Assembly (NCBI GenBank): GCA_021730905.1
Contig: JAKFYK010000036.1
Location: forward strand, 163,734-227,733
Origin: Betaproteobacteria bacterium
GTDB lineage: Bacteria; Pseudomonadota; Gammaproteobacteria; Burkholderiales; SG8-41
Reading direction: 5' to 3'
Length of the DNA: 64,000 nt
The position numbers were made by a program, and so were the translations under genes. The notes under the pieces are model-generated. The model did not search any database, was not told the DNA's origin, and saw only the letters and a program-made list of their open reading frames with translations. This document shows, piece by piece, positions 37,543-45,696 of this stretch; position 1 is the stretch's first letter; each line of letters starts with the position of its first letter.

Positions 37543-37557
37543 CGCAAACGGTTTGCG
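37543..37557. promoter_or_regulatory. 15-bp perfect palindrome, candidate Lrp-type operator
   Basis: CGCAAAC-G-GTTTGCG lies in the 87-bp region between divergent DUF6356 and Lrp-family genes. Lrp-family regulators commonly bind such palindromes and control their own gene. Confidence 0.5.
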
Positions 37558-37570
37558 TTTGGAAGGCGCA

Positions 37571-37582
37571 TAATCGTGATTA
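37571..37582. promoter_or_regulatory. 12-bp palindrome upstream of the Lrp-family gene
   Basis: TAATC-GT-GATTA, 14 bp after the first palindrome and 24 bp before the regulator ATG. It may be a second half of the same control region. Confidence 0.35.
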
Positions 37583-37605
37583 TTGCAAGAATATTCCAAG
37601 TTTAT

Positions 37606-38073
37606 ATGAAACTAGACAAAACAGATCGCAAAATTCTTCAACTGCTGCAAGCCGATGCCAGCATTCCGTTGGAGCAAATCGCCCGGCAGGTGCACCTGAC
37701 ATCGACCCCTGCGTGGCGCCGCATCCAGAAACTCGAAAAAGCGGGGGTGATTGAACGACGCGTGGTACTGTGCAATGCCGAGCGGCTGGGCGTCGGTGTG
37801 ACGGTGTTCGTCGCGGTCAGAACGGGACAGCACAACGCACAATGGCTGGACAGGTTCGCGCGCGGGGTTCGCGACATTCCGGAAGTGCTGGAGTTTCACC
37901 GCATGAGCGGCGAGGTTGACTACTTGCTGAAAGTTGTTACACCCGATATCCGCAGCTATGACGCGGTATACAAGAAGCTGATCAAAGTTGCCGAGCTGTC
38001 CGATGTCAGTTCCAGTTTCTCCATGGAGCGCATCAAATACACCACCGCGCTGCCGGTCGATTATGCCGGGTGA
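37606..38073 (+). CDS. Lrp/AsnC family transcriptional regulator
   Basis: 155 residues: N-terminal helix-turn-helix (LDKTDRKILQLLQADASIPLEQIARQVHLTSTPAWRRI... pattern, residues 2-60) and a C-terminal RAM/AsnC ligand domain (EVLEFHRMSGEVDYLLKV near 101). Typical length. ATG 37606 has little Shine-Dalgarno. Divergent from the DUF6356/URO-D/Bug unit, with palindromes between, so it probably controls that unit and itself in response to a small molecule such as an amino acid. Confidence 0.93.
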   Translation: MKLDKTDRKILQLLQADASIPLEQIARQVHLTSTPAWRRIQKLEKAGVIERRVVLCNAERLGVGVTVFVAVRTGQHNAQWLDRFARGVRDIPEVLEFHRMSGEVDYLLKVVTPDIRSYDAVYKKLIKVAELSDVSSSFSMERIKYTTALPVDYAG

Positions 38074-38170
38074 GGCAGGCAGAGGCGACCCTCTGAAAAA
38101 CAACTGCATGCTTGATCATGGCTGCGGTATAGGTTAGAAATGGTTTCACAATCAGTGGAAAAGTAACTTC

Positions 38171-39124
38171 ATGCGTATCGGCGTATTGCTGCCCCACCGG
38201 GGCGTGATTATTCAGTCGGCGAGGCGTCCGCCGGTGGAAGACTGCTGGACCATCGCGCGGATGTGCGACGAGGCGGACATGGATGTGTGGGTGGGCGACA
38301 GCGTGGTGGCCAAGCCGCGGCTGGAGCCGTTGACCACGCTGGCGTACGTAGCGGCGATGACAAAACGTGCGCGATTAGGCACAGCCATTCTGCTGCCCGC
38401 ACTGCGCCAGCCGACCGTGCTCGCGCATCAGCTCGCCAACATCGACCAGATTTCACAGGGACGGCTGGTACTGGGACTCGGTGTGGGCTGGGGCATGCCG
38501 GCGATCGTGCGCGAATGGGAGGCCTGCGGGCGTGTGCACAAGCGCCGCGCAAAGGATCTCGAAGAACACATGGCCGTCTGGCGCATGCTGTGGAGCGGTG
38601 ATCCGGTGACGTTCGAAGGCAACGGTTTCAAACTGACAGAACACACCATCGGTCCGCTGCCGTGGAACGCGGCGGGCCCGCCGCTGCTGGTCACCGCGGG
38701 CAATCGCGGCGAATTCATACCAGCGCAGATCGAACGCGTCGGCAAGTTCGGCGATGGCGTGATTACGACTTACGTCAACGAAGACGATATCCGCAAGCTG
38801 CGGGAGGTGTGCGCGGAGGCGATGGCGAAACATGCGCGCCCGCGTCCGGATTTTCCGCTGTGCGTGTACACCACCGTGCGCCTCGAAAGCAACATCGCAA
38901 AAGCCGAATCTCTGACGCGCGAATTTCTCGACAAGTACTACGGCGGCGGTGTGAATTTCCGCGGCATGATGGGCTTGGGGCCGTCAGCCGCGGTGATTGA
39001 TGTGCTCAAACGCTACGAGGCCGCGGGCGTTTCCGATCTGTGCATCCGGCTGGTGGGCGAAGATCAGGTAGCGCAACTCGAACAGTTCATCCGCGAAGTA
39101 CTGCCACTGGTGCGCAAACACTGA
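38171..39124 (+). CDS. LLM-class (luciferase-like, probably F420-dependent) oxidoreductase A
   Basis: 317 residues with a luciferase-like TIM barrel. Landmarks: AKPRLEPLTTLAYVAAMTKRARLGTAILLPALRQP spread over residues 48-80, then QISQGRLVLGLGVGWG near 96, the usual cofactor-side loop. The family splits into FMN- and F420-users; this protein lacks a partner flavin reductase gene, whereas F420 genes lie 3 kb downstream, so F420 is favoured. Its last 60 residues are matched by a wrecked copy at 40834. Substrate unknown. Confidence 0.88.
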   Translation: MRIGVLLPHRGVIIQSARRPPVEDCWTIARMCDEADMDVWVGDSVVAKPRLEPLTTLAYVAAMTKRARLGTAILLPALRQPTVLAHQLANIDQISQGRLVLGLGVGWGMPAIVREWEACGRVHKRRAKDLEEHMAVWRMLWSGDPVTFEGNGFKLTEHTIGPLPWNAAGPPLLVTAGNRGEFIPAQIERVGKFGDGVITTYVNEDDIRKLREVCAEAMAKHARPRPDFPLCVYTTVRLESNIAKAESLTREFLDKYYGGGVNFRGMMGLGPSAAVIDVLKRYEAAGVSDLCIRLVGEDQVAQLEQFIREVLPLVRKH

Positions 39125-39240
39125 CGCACGCATCACCAGAGGAAAACAAACATCTATGCGTTGTCGGCGGGCCGCTTGCTGCAGCCGGCGCAGCGGCGCG
39201 CGTAGCGTTTCGTCGCCGGCGTTCGCTCCCCGCTCGCTCC
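39125..39240. other. Intergenic region with no recognised feature
   Basis: Between the LLM gene A and the amidohydrolase. Contains GAGGAAAACAAACATCTATG, which looks like a ribosome-binding site and start, but the following frame is a short Arg/Ser-rich stretch without any recognisable family. Confidence 0.3.
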
Positions 39241-40647
39241 CTACACCACCGGCCAGCGTAGCTTCATGACCTTCTTCATGTCGAGCCGGCTCGTGATGCG
39301 TGCCCCGGCCTTCGCCACTTCGCGCATCACGTCGGCCTCGTTCACGCGCGTCAGATGCCCGTCACGCACGACTTGCTCGCCGGCGACGAACACGTGCTTC
39401 ACGGTATTGCCGGTCGCGCTGTAGACGAGGTTCGACACCGGGTTGTACAGCGGCTGCCACTCCGGCGCCATCGCGTCGAACATCACGAAATCGGCCTCCT
39501 TGCCGGGCTCGATCGAGCCGATGCGGTCGGCGAGCCCCGCGCCGCGCGCGCCGTTGATGGTCGCCATTTCGACCGCCTGCTCCGGCGGCATCACGCGCGG
39601 ATTCAGGCGGAATTCCTTGTAGGCGCCGACCACGTTGCGCATCTCCTGCACGATGTCCACCGTGCCCGAACTCGCATGGTCGCAGCCCAGGCTCACGTTG
39701 ACGCCCAGCGCCGCGAGTTCCGGGTGCAACCCAACCTTCAGATTGCCGTAGCCGTTGTGCAGCGAGGACGACGGGCAGCACACGATCGTGGGTTTGCGCC
39801 GACGCAGGATCTCGATCTCGTGCGGCTCGAGCCAGCCGCCATGCAGCAGCAGCATCTTCCCGTCGAGCACGCCCAGCGACTCGAGGCGCTCGATTTCGGG
39901 CTTGCCGTACTGCGACACGCTGGCGTCGTGCGTAAAGTAGGAATAGCAGGCGTGCGTCTGCAGCACCGCGTCGTGCTTCAGCGCGATCTGCTTCAGCGCG
40001 AGGATCAGTTCGTCCGAAGAATTGTTCATGCCGCGGAACGACGCGCTGACCGTGAGCCGCCGCTGGTGCCGCCCCGGATATTTCTCGAACAGCGCCTCGG
40101 TCTTCTCGATGCAGCCCTGCGTGGTGTCGATCATGCCCGATGGCAAGAGGCCGGTCACCGACTTGCCCTTGTCGAAGCAGCTCACCGCGAGCACAGCGCG
40201 CATGCCGGCGCCCATGATCGCGTCGACGGTGGTGTCGGGATGGTAGTTGCCGGGTTCGATGTAGCAGGTCACGCCGTGGCGCAGCATTTCGATGGCGGCG
40301 AGGGTGACGGCGATGCGCACGTCCTCCTCGCCCATCGCGACCTCGTACGGATACATGTGCTCGAACAGGAACGACTGCGCGTTGGACTCGTCCGCGAGCC
40401 CGCGTGCAAGCTGGAACGAGGAATGCAGATGGTTGTCGACGAAGCCGGGCGTGACCACCATGCCGGTCGCGTCGACTGTCGCCGTCGCCATCCAGGCCGC
40501 CGCAACGGCGACGTCCTTGCCGATCGCCACGAAGCGGCCGTCCTTCACCACGATCGCCGCGTCGCGAATGATGCGCCGTCCGGAATCGACCGTGACAAGC
40601 CAATCTATATTACGGACCAGCAGGTCCGCCTGTTGTGCCGCCGCCAT
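39241..40647 (-). CDS. Amidohydrolase superfamily deaminase/hydrolase (SsnA/AtzA/MtaD-like)
   Basis: 468 residues from ATG 40647. Metal-site motifs are complete: PGFVDNHLHSSF near residue 61 (HxH), THACYSY near 229, LLLHGGWLE near 264 and SLGCDHASSG near 320, with a metal-binding Asp. Relatives remove amino or chloro groups from nucleosides, guanine or s-triazines; which one cannot be told. The only minus-strand gene within this plus-strand region, and its codon use looks richer in G and C at third positions than its neighbours, so it may be a later arrival. A long inverted repeat lies just upstream. Confidence 0.88.
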   Translation of the reverse strand: MAAAQQADLLVRNIDWLVTVDSGRRIIRDAAIVVKDGRFVAIGKDVAVAAAWMATATVDATGMVVTPGFVDNHLHSSFQLARGLADESNAQSFLFEHMYPYEVAMGEEDVRIAVTLAAIEMLRHGVTCYIEPGNYHPDTTVDAIMGAGMRAVLAVSCFDKGKSVTGLLPSGMIDTTQGCIEKTEALFEKYPGRHQRRLTVSASFRGMNNSSDELILALKQIALKHDAVLQTHACYSYFTHDASVSQYGKPEIERLESLGVLDGKMLLLHGGWLEPHEIEILRRRKPTIVCCPSSSLHNGYGNLKVGLHPELAALGVNVSLGCDHASSGTVDIVQEMRNVVGAYKEFRLNPRVMPPEQAVEMATINGARGAGLADRIGSIEPGKEADFVMFDAMAPEWQPLYNPVSNLVYSATGNTVKHVFVAGEQVVRDGHLTRVNEADVMREVAKAGARITSRLDMKKVMKLRWPVV

Positions 40648-40685
40648 GAATTCATCGTCCTGCACGGTTTTGCGATGGGCCGATT

Positions 40686-40744
40686 TAGAACCTATCTCAT
40701 AATCAAACACGTGTGCGACGCGTTTGATTATGAGATAGGTTCTA
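40686..40744. repeat. Perfect 22-bp inverted repeat (hairpin) upstream of the amidohydrolase
   Basis: Arms at 40686-40707 and 40723-40744 are exact reverse complements beginning TAGAACCTATCTCATAATC, with a 15-base loop. A 14-base piece of the arm (AGAACCTATCTCAT) recurs at 57303. It is too AT-rich and too exact for a chance match. Likely a miniature transposable element, an end pair of a lost insertion sequence, or a strong hairpin; no transposase is present. Confidence 0.7.
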
Positions 40745-40833
40745 GCACACCAGACGCTGCCACGCCATAGCACCGTCAACTCGCGCACAAGATTATTTTT
40801 CCTTTGTATGTGTACACTAGCGTGTGGCTGGGC

Positions 40834-40969
40834 GGCGGCGGCCATTTCCGTGGCATGATGGTAATCGAGCGTTATGAGGCGGCTGGCGGGTGACGATCAG
40901 GTGGCGCAACTGGAGCAGTTTATTCGCGATGTGCTGCCGGCGGTGAATTCAAAATCCGGAGGAAAATAA
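40834..40969 (+). pseudogene. 3' remnant of a second LLM-class oxidoreductase gene
   Basis: The plus strand encodes GGGGHFRGMM, then VIERYEAAGG and a stop, then in the next frame DDQVAQLEQFIRDVLPAV. These match the C-terminus of LLM protein A (GGGVNFRGMM, LKRYEAAG, EDQVAQLEQFIREVLPLV) with two internal deletions and a frameshift. Its TAA overlaps the ATG of Bug receptor 7 (TAATG), so the ancestral gene was translationally coupled to the F420/Bug operon. The 5' part is missing. Confidence 0.8.
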
Positions 40970-41934
40970 TGTTGAAAAACAAATGGCAGGTATTTTTTGT
41001 TGCCTTGATGTCGGGCGGGGCGAGCTTCAGCGCGAGCGCGCAGGCTTATCCCGCGAAGCCGGTGCGGCTGATCGTGTCCTTTCCGCCCGGCGGCGCCACC
41101 GACACGTTTTCGCGGCTCGCGGCGGCGGAACTGACCAAGACGCTGGGGCAACAGGTGGTCGTGGAAAACCGTCCTGGCGCCGGCACCACCATCGCGGCCG
41201 ATCTGGTGGCGAAAGCGCCGCCCGACGGGCACACGCTGCTGTTCACGGATTTGTCGAGCCATACCATTACCGCGTCGCTGTATCGCAAACTGCCGTATCA
41301 CCCGTTGACCAGCTTCGCACCGGTGGCGCTGATCAACGTGTCGCCGCTGCTGCTGGTGGCGCATCCGTCGGTGGGCGCGAAAAACGTGCGCGACCTCGTG
41401 GCCATCGCCAAGCGGCATCCGGGTACCACCCTCGGTAATTCGGGGATCGGCACGGTGACGCATATGACCGCGGAAAAATTCCGCCTGCGCGCCGGCATCG
41501 AAGTCACGCCGGTGAATTACAAGGGCGGCAACACGCCCATCATCGCCATCATGAGCGGCGAAGTGGCGATGGTGATGGCCACGGTGCCGGCCAGCATACA
41601 GCACGTGCGGCAGGGCAAGCTGGTGGCGATCGGGCTGGCGGCGGCGAAGCGCTCGCAGTTTCTGCCCGAGGTGCCCACCATCGCGGAAACCCTGAAAGGC
41701 GTCGAAGGTGCGGTGATCTCCGGCGTGCTGGCGCCGGCCGGTACGCCGCAGGCGGTGATCGACCGCCTCAACACCGAATTCGCACGCGCCTCGGACAGCC
41801 CGAACGCCAAGGAGGTTTACGCCAGCAACGTCGCCGAGACCCTGCGCATGAGCCCGGCGCAACTGGCGCAGTTCATGGAGCGGGAGACCAAGGAGTGGGC
41901 GGAAGTGGTGAAAGCCACGGGTGTGACGCAATAA
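40969..41934 (+). CDS. Bug/TctC-type solute receptor 7
   Basis: 321 residues; signal peptide to about residue 24 (ASA-QAYP). The loop is SFPPGGATDTFSR and VVENRPGAGTTIA follows. The Shine-Dalgarno GGAGG is 6 bp before the ATG. First intact gene of the F420 operon: its stop is only 19 bp before the preferred cofG-cofH start. Physical linkage to F420 synthesis is unusual and points to a substrate whose metabolism needs F420. Confidence 0.93.
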   Translation: MLKNKWQVFFVALMSGGASFSASAQAYPAKPVRLIVSFPPGGATDTFSRLAAAELTKTLGQQVVVENRPGAGTTIAADLVAKAPPDGHTLLFTDLSSHTITASLYRKLPYHPLTSFAPVALINVSPLLLVAHPSVGAKNVRDLVAIAKRHPGTTLGNSGIGTVTHMTAEKFRLRAGIEVTPVNYKGGNTPIIAIMSGEVAMVMATVPASIQHVRQGKLVAIGLAAAKRSQFLPEVPTIAETLKGVEGAVISGVLAPAGTPQAVIDRLNTEFARASDSPNAKEVYASNVAETLRMSPAQLAQFMERETKEWAEVVKATGVTQ

Positions 41935-41953
41935 TCGCGTGAGGGTTAGAGCC

Positions 41954-44263
41954 GTGCCACTGGAGTTTACCGACAGCCCGTCGTTGATGCGCGAAGCTGC
42001 GCGCTGGCACGATGCCGGGCATGGCAACACGATGTCGTATTCGCGCAAGGTATTCATTCCGCTGACGCGCCTGTGCCGCGACGTATGCGGTTATTGCACC
42101 TTCGCGCATGCGCCCCGGCCGGGTGTGCGGGCGTACCTCACTTCAGACGAAGTGCTGGCCATCGCAAAAACCGGCGAGGCGGCGGATTGCAGCGAAGCGC
42201 TGTTTACCCTCGGCGACAAGCCGGAACTGCGCTACAAGGCTGCTCGCAAAGAACTTTCCGCGCTGGGTTATGCCACCACCATCGACTATCTGCATGCGAT
42301 GTGCGCGCTGGTGTTGCGCGAAACCACGCTGTTGCCGCATGTGAATCCGGGCGTGATGACGCGCGAAGATATGGCAAAGCTGCGTGAAGTGAGCGCTTCG
42401 ATGGGCCTGATGCTGGAAAGCACTTCGCGGCGTCTGTGCGACAAAGGCGAACCGCATTTTGGTTCGCCGGACAAGCAACCGGCGGCACGGCTGGAGGTGC
42501 TGCGGATCGCGGGCGAACTGAAGATTCCGTTTACCACCGGCATCCTCATCGGCATCGGTGAAACACGCGAGGAACGTATTGACGCGTTGCTTGCGATTCG
42601 CGACTTGCACCGGCAGTACGGCCATATTCAGGAGGTGATCGTCCAGAATTTCCGCGCCAAGCCACACACGCGCATGGCCGACACGCCGCATGCGGCGCAT
42701 GAAGAGTTGCTGTGGACCGTACGCACTGCACGCGTGATTCTCGGCGCCGACATGAACATTCAGGCGCCGCCGAATTTGTCCAGCGACAACTGCGGCGATT
42801 TGATCGACGCCGGCATCAATGACTGGGGCGGCGTATCCCCGGTGACGCCGGATCATGTGAATCCCGAAGCGCCGTGGCCGGCGATTGATACACTGCGCGA
42901 CATCACCGCGTCGCGTGGCAGGGAACTGGTGGCGCGTTTGCCGAGCTATCCGGCGTATGTGCGCGAGGCCGCGCACTGGCATCATCCCGACATCGCCACG
43001 CGTGTGCTGCGTGCGAGCGACAGCGAGGGCTATGCACGCGCCGACGCGTGGTCGCCCGGCTTGCGAGCATCGCCACCGTTGCTGGCGCGCTTGCATGCAG
43101 GCATAAAAAAATCAATTAAAACAAATACTTATAACCTTCTCTCAGAAGCCGGCATCACGCGGTTATTTGCCGCGCGCGGCGATGCGTTTCATGCGGTCTG
43201 CGACGCAGCAGACGAACTGCGCCGCAACACCGTGGGCGACACCGTGCGCTACGTGGTCAACCGCAACATCAACTACACCAATATCTGCGCCTATCGCTGC
43301 ACCTTCTGTGCGTTTTCAAAAGGTCGCCATAGCGCGTCGCTGCGCGGCGAGCCGTACGATCTGTCGCTGGAAGAAATTTCGCGACGCGTAGCCGAAGCGT
43401 GGTCGCGCGGCGCGACGGAAGTGTGCATGCAGGGTGGCATCCATCCTTCGTACACCGGCGAAACCTATCTCGACATTCTGCGTGCGGTGAAGCAGGCTGC
43501 GCCGGGGATACATGTGCATGCGTTTACACCGCTGGAAGTCTCGCATGGAGCGCAAACGCTGGGTTTGCCGGTGCGCGAGTTTCTGTCGCGGCTGATGGAT
43601 GCGGGCTTGAACAGCCTGCCCGGTACCGCAGCGGAAATTCTCGACGATGAAGTCAGGCGTGTGATTTGTCCGGACAAGGTGACAACTGATGAATGGCTCA
43701 AGGTGATGCAAACCGCGCATGAACTCGGTTTGCGTTCGACCGCGACGATTATGTTCGGCCACGTCGAGCAGCCACAGCATTGGGCGCGCCACCTGCTGCG
43801 TGTACGCGCACTGCAGGAGAAAACCGGCGGCTTCACCGAGTTCATCCCGCTGCCGTTCGTGCACATGGGCGCGCCGGTGTATCAGCAGGGTCGCGCGCGC
43901 AAAGGCCCAACGTCGCGCGAAGCGATACTGATGCACGCGGTCGCGCGGCTGGTGCTGCATCCGGTGATTCAGAACATACAGGTGTCGTGGGTGAAAATGG
44001 GGGAAGAAGGTGTCGCTGCGTGCCTTGCTGCCGGCGTCAATGATCTGGGCGGTACGCTGATGAACGAAAGCATTTCGCGCGCTGCCGGCACGCAACATGG
44101 GCAGGAAATGCCGCCGGCACGCATGGAAGCGCTGATCTGCGCCGCAGGACGCGTGCCGCAGCAACGCACCACGCTATACGGTGATGCGACGGTAGAACGC
44201 AGAGAAACGGCGAAATCTGCGGTGCCGTTGGTTACCGCTGATGTTCAGCGAGTGGCCGCATGA
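41954..44263 (+). CDS. fbiC: FO synthase, fused CofG-CofH (FbiC-type), radical SAM
   Basis: Makes the deazaflavin chromophore FO from tyrosine and the ribityl-aminouracil intermediate. The 769-residue protein joins CofG and CofH in the FbiC order. The N-terminal half has the radical-SAM cluster CRDVCGYCTF near residue 35; the C-terminal half has CAYRCTFCAFSKG near 442. GTG 41954 is chosen because GAGGGT lies about 8 bp upstream; GTG 41939 is the alternative. The linker (near residues 387-395) is encoded by an AT-rich repeat. Its stop overlaps npdG (ATGA). Confidence 0.95.
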   Translation: MPLEFTDSPSLMREAARWHDAGHGNTMSYSRKVFIPLTRLCRDVCGYCTFAHAPRPGVRAYLTSDEVLAIAKTGEAADCSEALFTLGDKPELRYKAARKELSALGYATTIDYLHAMCALVLRETTLLPHVNPGVMTREDMAKLREVSASMGLMLESTSRRLCDKGEPHFGSPDKQPAARLEVLRIAGELKIPFTTGILIGIGETREERIDALLAIRDLHRQYGHIQEVIVQNFRAKPHTRMADTPHAAHEELLWTVRTARVILGADMNIQAPPNLSSDNCGDLIDAGINDWGGVSPVTPDHVNPEAPWPAIDTLRDITASRGRELVARLPSYPAYVREAAHWHHPDIATRVLRASDSEGYARADAWSPGLRASPPLLARLHAGIKKSIKTNTYNLLSEAGITRLFAARGDAFHAVCDAADELRRNTVGDTVRYVVNRNINYTNICAYRCTFCAFSKGRHSASLRGEPYDLSLEEISRRVAEAWSRGATEVCMQGGIHPSYTGETYLDILRAVKQAAPGIHVHAFTPLEVSHGAQTLGLPVREFLSRLMDAGLNSLPGTAAEILDDEVRRVICPDKVTTDEWLKVMQTAHELGLRSTATIMFGHVEQPQHWARHLLRVRALQEKTGGFTEFIPLPFVHMGAPVYQQGRARKGPTSREAILMHAVARLVLHPVIQNIQVSWVKMGEEGVAACLAAGVNDLGGTLMNESISRAAGTQHGQEMPPARMEALICAAGRVPQQRTTLYGDATVERRETAKSAVPLVTADVQRVAA
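43104..43138 (-). repeat. AT-rich element, copy 9, inside fbiC linker
   Basis: On the minus strand TATAAGTATTTGTTTTAATT lies in the coding region joining CofG and CofH, translated on the plus strand as KKSIKTNTYNL. It resembles copies 6 and 2, but is reversed relative to the gene. Confidence 0.5.
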
Positions 44264-44916
44264 TCATCGGCGTGCTGGGCGGCACCGGCAAGGAAGGCAG
44301 CGGGCTTGCCTATCGCTGGGCGTTGAAAGGCCACGAAGTGATTATCGGGTCGCGTGACGCAAACAAGGCGTTGGCTGCCGCCGGGGAACTGAATCGCCTG
44401 TTAACCTCCAAAGGAAATGTGCGCGGCGCGAGCAACCGCGAAGCAGCGCAGGCGACGGTAGTGGTGTTGACGGTGCCGTATACCGCGCAATTGGCAACAG
44501 CCACGGACGTAGCTGATGTGCTTAAAGGAAAAATTCTCGTGGATGTGACGGTGCCTTTGGCGCCGCCCAAAGTAGATCGTGTTCAGTTGCCGAATGGCGA
44601 ATCCGCCGTGGTGGCGCTGCAGCGCAAACTCGGTGTGGACGTAAAAGTCGTCTCGGCGTTTCAGAACGTTTCCGCGACACACCTCAAGGATGCCACGCAC
44701 GACATCGACTGCGACGTGCTGGTGTGCGGCGACGATGCGGCAGCGCGCGAATTAGTAATCGGCCTTGCCCACGACGCAGGCCTGCGCGCGTGGCATGCCG
44801 GCCCGCTCGCGAATTCGGTCGCGACGGAGGCGCTGACGTCGGTGCTGATCGCGATCAACAAGCGTTACAAGGTCGCCGCATCGGGCATCCGTATTACCGG
44901 CGTTCCGCGTGCATAA
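44260..44916 (+). CDS. npdG: NADPH-dependent F420 reductase (Fno/NpdG-like)
   Basis: 218 residues, Rossmann fold. The N-terminal IGVLGGTGKEGSGLAYRWALKGHEV fits the nucleotide loop (GGTGKEGSGLA) and IGSRDANKA is the 2'-phosphate-binding strand end expected for NADPH specificity. Hydride is exchanged between F420 and NADPH, supplying F420H2 for LLM-class enzymes. Overlaps fbiC by 4 bp (ATGA). Another NADPH-utilising fold member of the same small size is possible, but the operon context makes Fno most likely. Confidence 0.93.
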   Translation: MIIGVLGGTGKEGSGLAYRWALKGHEVIIGSRDANKALAAAGELNRLLTSKGNVRGASNREAAQATVVVLTVPYTAQLATATDVADVLKGKILVDVTVPLAPPKVDRVQLPNGESAVVALQRKLGVDVKVVSAFQNVSATHLKDATHDIDCDVLVCGDDAAARELVIGLAHDAGLRAWHAGPLANSVATEALTSVLIAINKRYKVAASGIRITGVPRA

Positions 44917-44937
44917 CGCTCACCAGGCATTCCGGTC

Positions 44938-45696
44938 ATGCGCGAACTCAAACTCATTGCGCTGCCGGGTATTCCCGAAGTAACTCGTGGCGCATCCCTG
45001 TGCGAACTGCTACTGCCCGCTGTTGCACGCGCGAGCATGGCATTGCAAGCCGGCGATGTGCTGGTAGTCGCACAGAAAGTCGTTTCCAAAGCCGAGGGTC
45101 GCATCATCAGATTGAACGACATCACGCCCTCGCCTCGCGCGGAAACGCTCGCGCGTGAGGCTGCCAAGGATGCGCGGGTGGTCGAGCTTATTCTGCGCGA
45201 ATCGCGCGCAGTGCTGCGCGTGAAGCCGGGCGTCATCGTGGTCGAGCACAAACTGGGATTTGTGATGGCCAATGCCGGTATCGATCAGTCCAACGTGCCG
45301 GGCGGTGGCGATGCCGTGCTGTTGCTGCCTGAAGATCCGGACGCCTCCGCGCGCAAACTGCGCGATGAACTGCGCGCAAAAACAAATGTGAATACAGGCG
45401 TGCTCATCATCGACAGTTTCGGGCGCGCCTGGCGCAACGGCGTGACGGGCACCGCGATTGGTGTCGCCGGCATTCCAGCACTGGTGGATTTGCGCGGACG
45501 CGTGGATCGCGAAGGACGCACGCTGCAAGTAACACAGGTTGCCGCAGCCGATGAACTCGCCGCTGCTGCATCGCTATTGATGGGGCAAGCGGACGAAAGC
45601 ACGCCCGCGGTGCTCGTGCGCGGCTTTCCCTATGCACTGCGCGAAGGAGCAGCAGGCGAGTTATTGCGCCCCGCAGCCGAGGATTTATTTCGATGA
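44938..45696 (+). CDS. cofE: Coenzyme F420-0:L-glutamate ligase (CofE)
   Basis: 252 residues, the single-domain archaeal-type CofE. GTP-dependent addition of glutamate to F420-0 (one, often more, residues). Seen: VVAQKVVSKAEGR near 42, the HKLGFVMANAGIDQSN block near 100 and NTGVLIIDSFGRAWRNGVTGTAIG near 148. There is no C-terminal nitroreductase-like domain, unlike mycobacterial FbiB. The stop overlaps the cofD start (ATGA). Confidence 0.95.
   Translation: MRELKLIALPGIPEVTRGASLCELLLPAVARASMALQAGDVLVVAQKVVSKAEGRIIRLNDITPSPRAETLAREAAKDARVVELILRESRAVLRVKPGVIVVEHKLGFVMANAGIDQSNVPGGGDAVLLLPEDPDASARKLRDELRAKTNVNTGVLIIDSFGRAWRNGVTGTAIGVAGIPALVDLRGRVDREGRTLQVTQVAAADELAAAASLLMGQADESTPAVLVRGFPYALREGAAGELLRPAAEDLFR

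Noticed and set aside
40686..40744. Extended N-terminus of the amidohydrolase through the hairpin
   Set aside because: An open frame continues to 40845, but the added 66 residues are encoded by the inverted repeat and junk; the ATG at 40647 fits the family start.
39355..40770. Long open frame opposite the amidohydrolase
   Set aside because: No motif, Arg/His-rich, and it runs through the hairpin. The minus-strand protein has a complete metal site.
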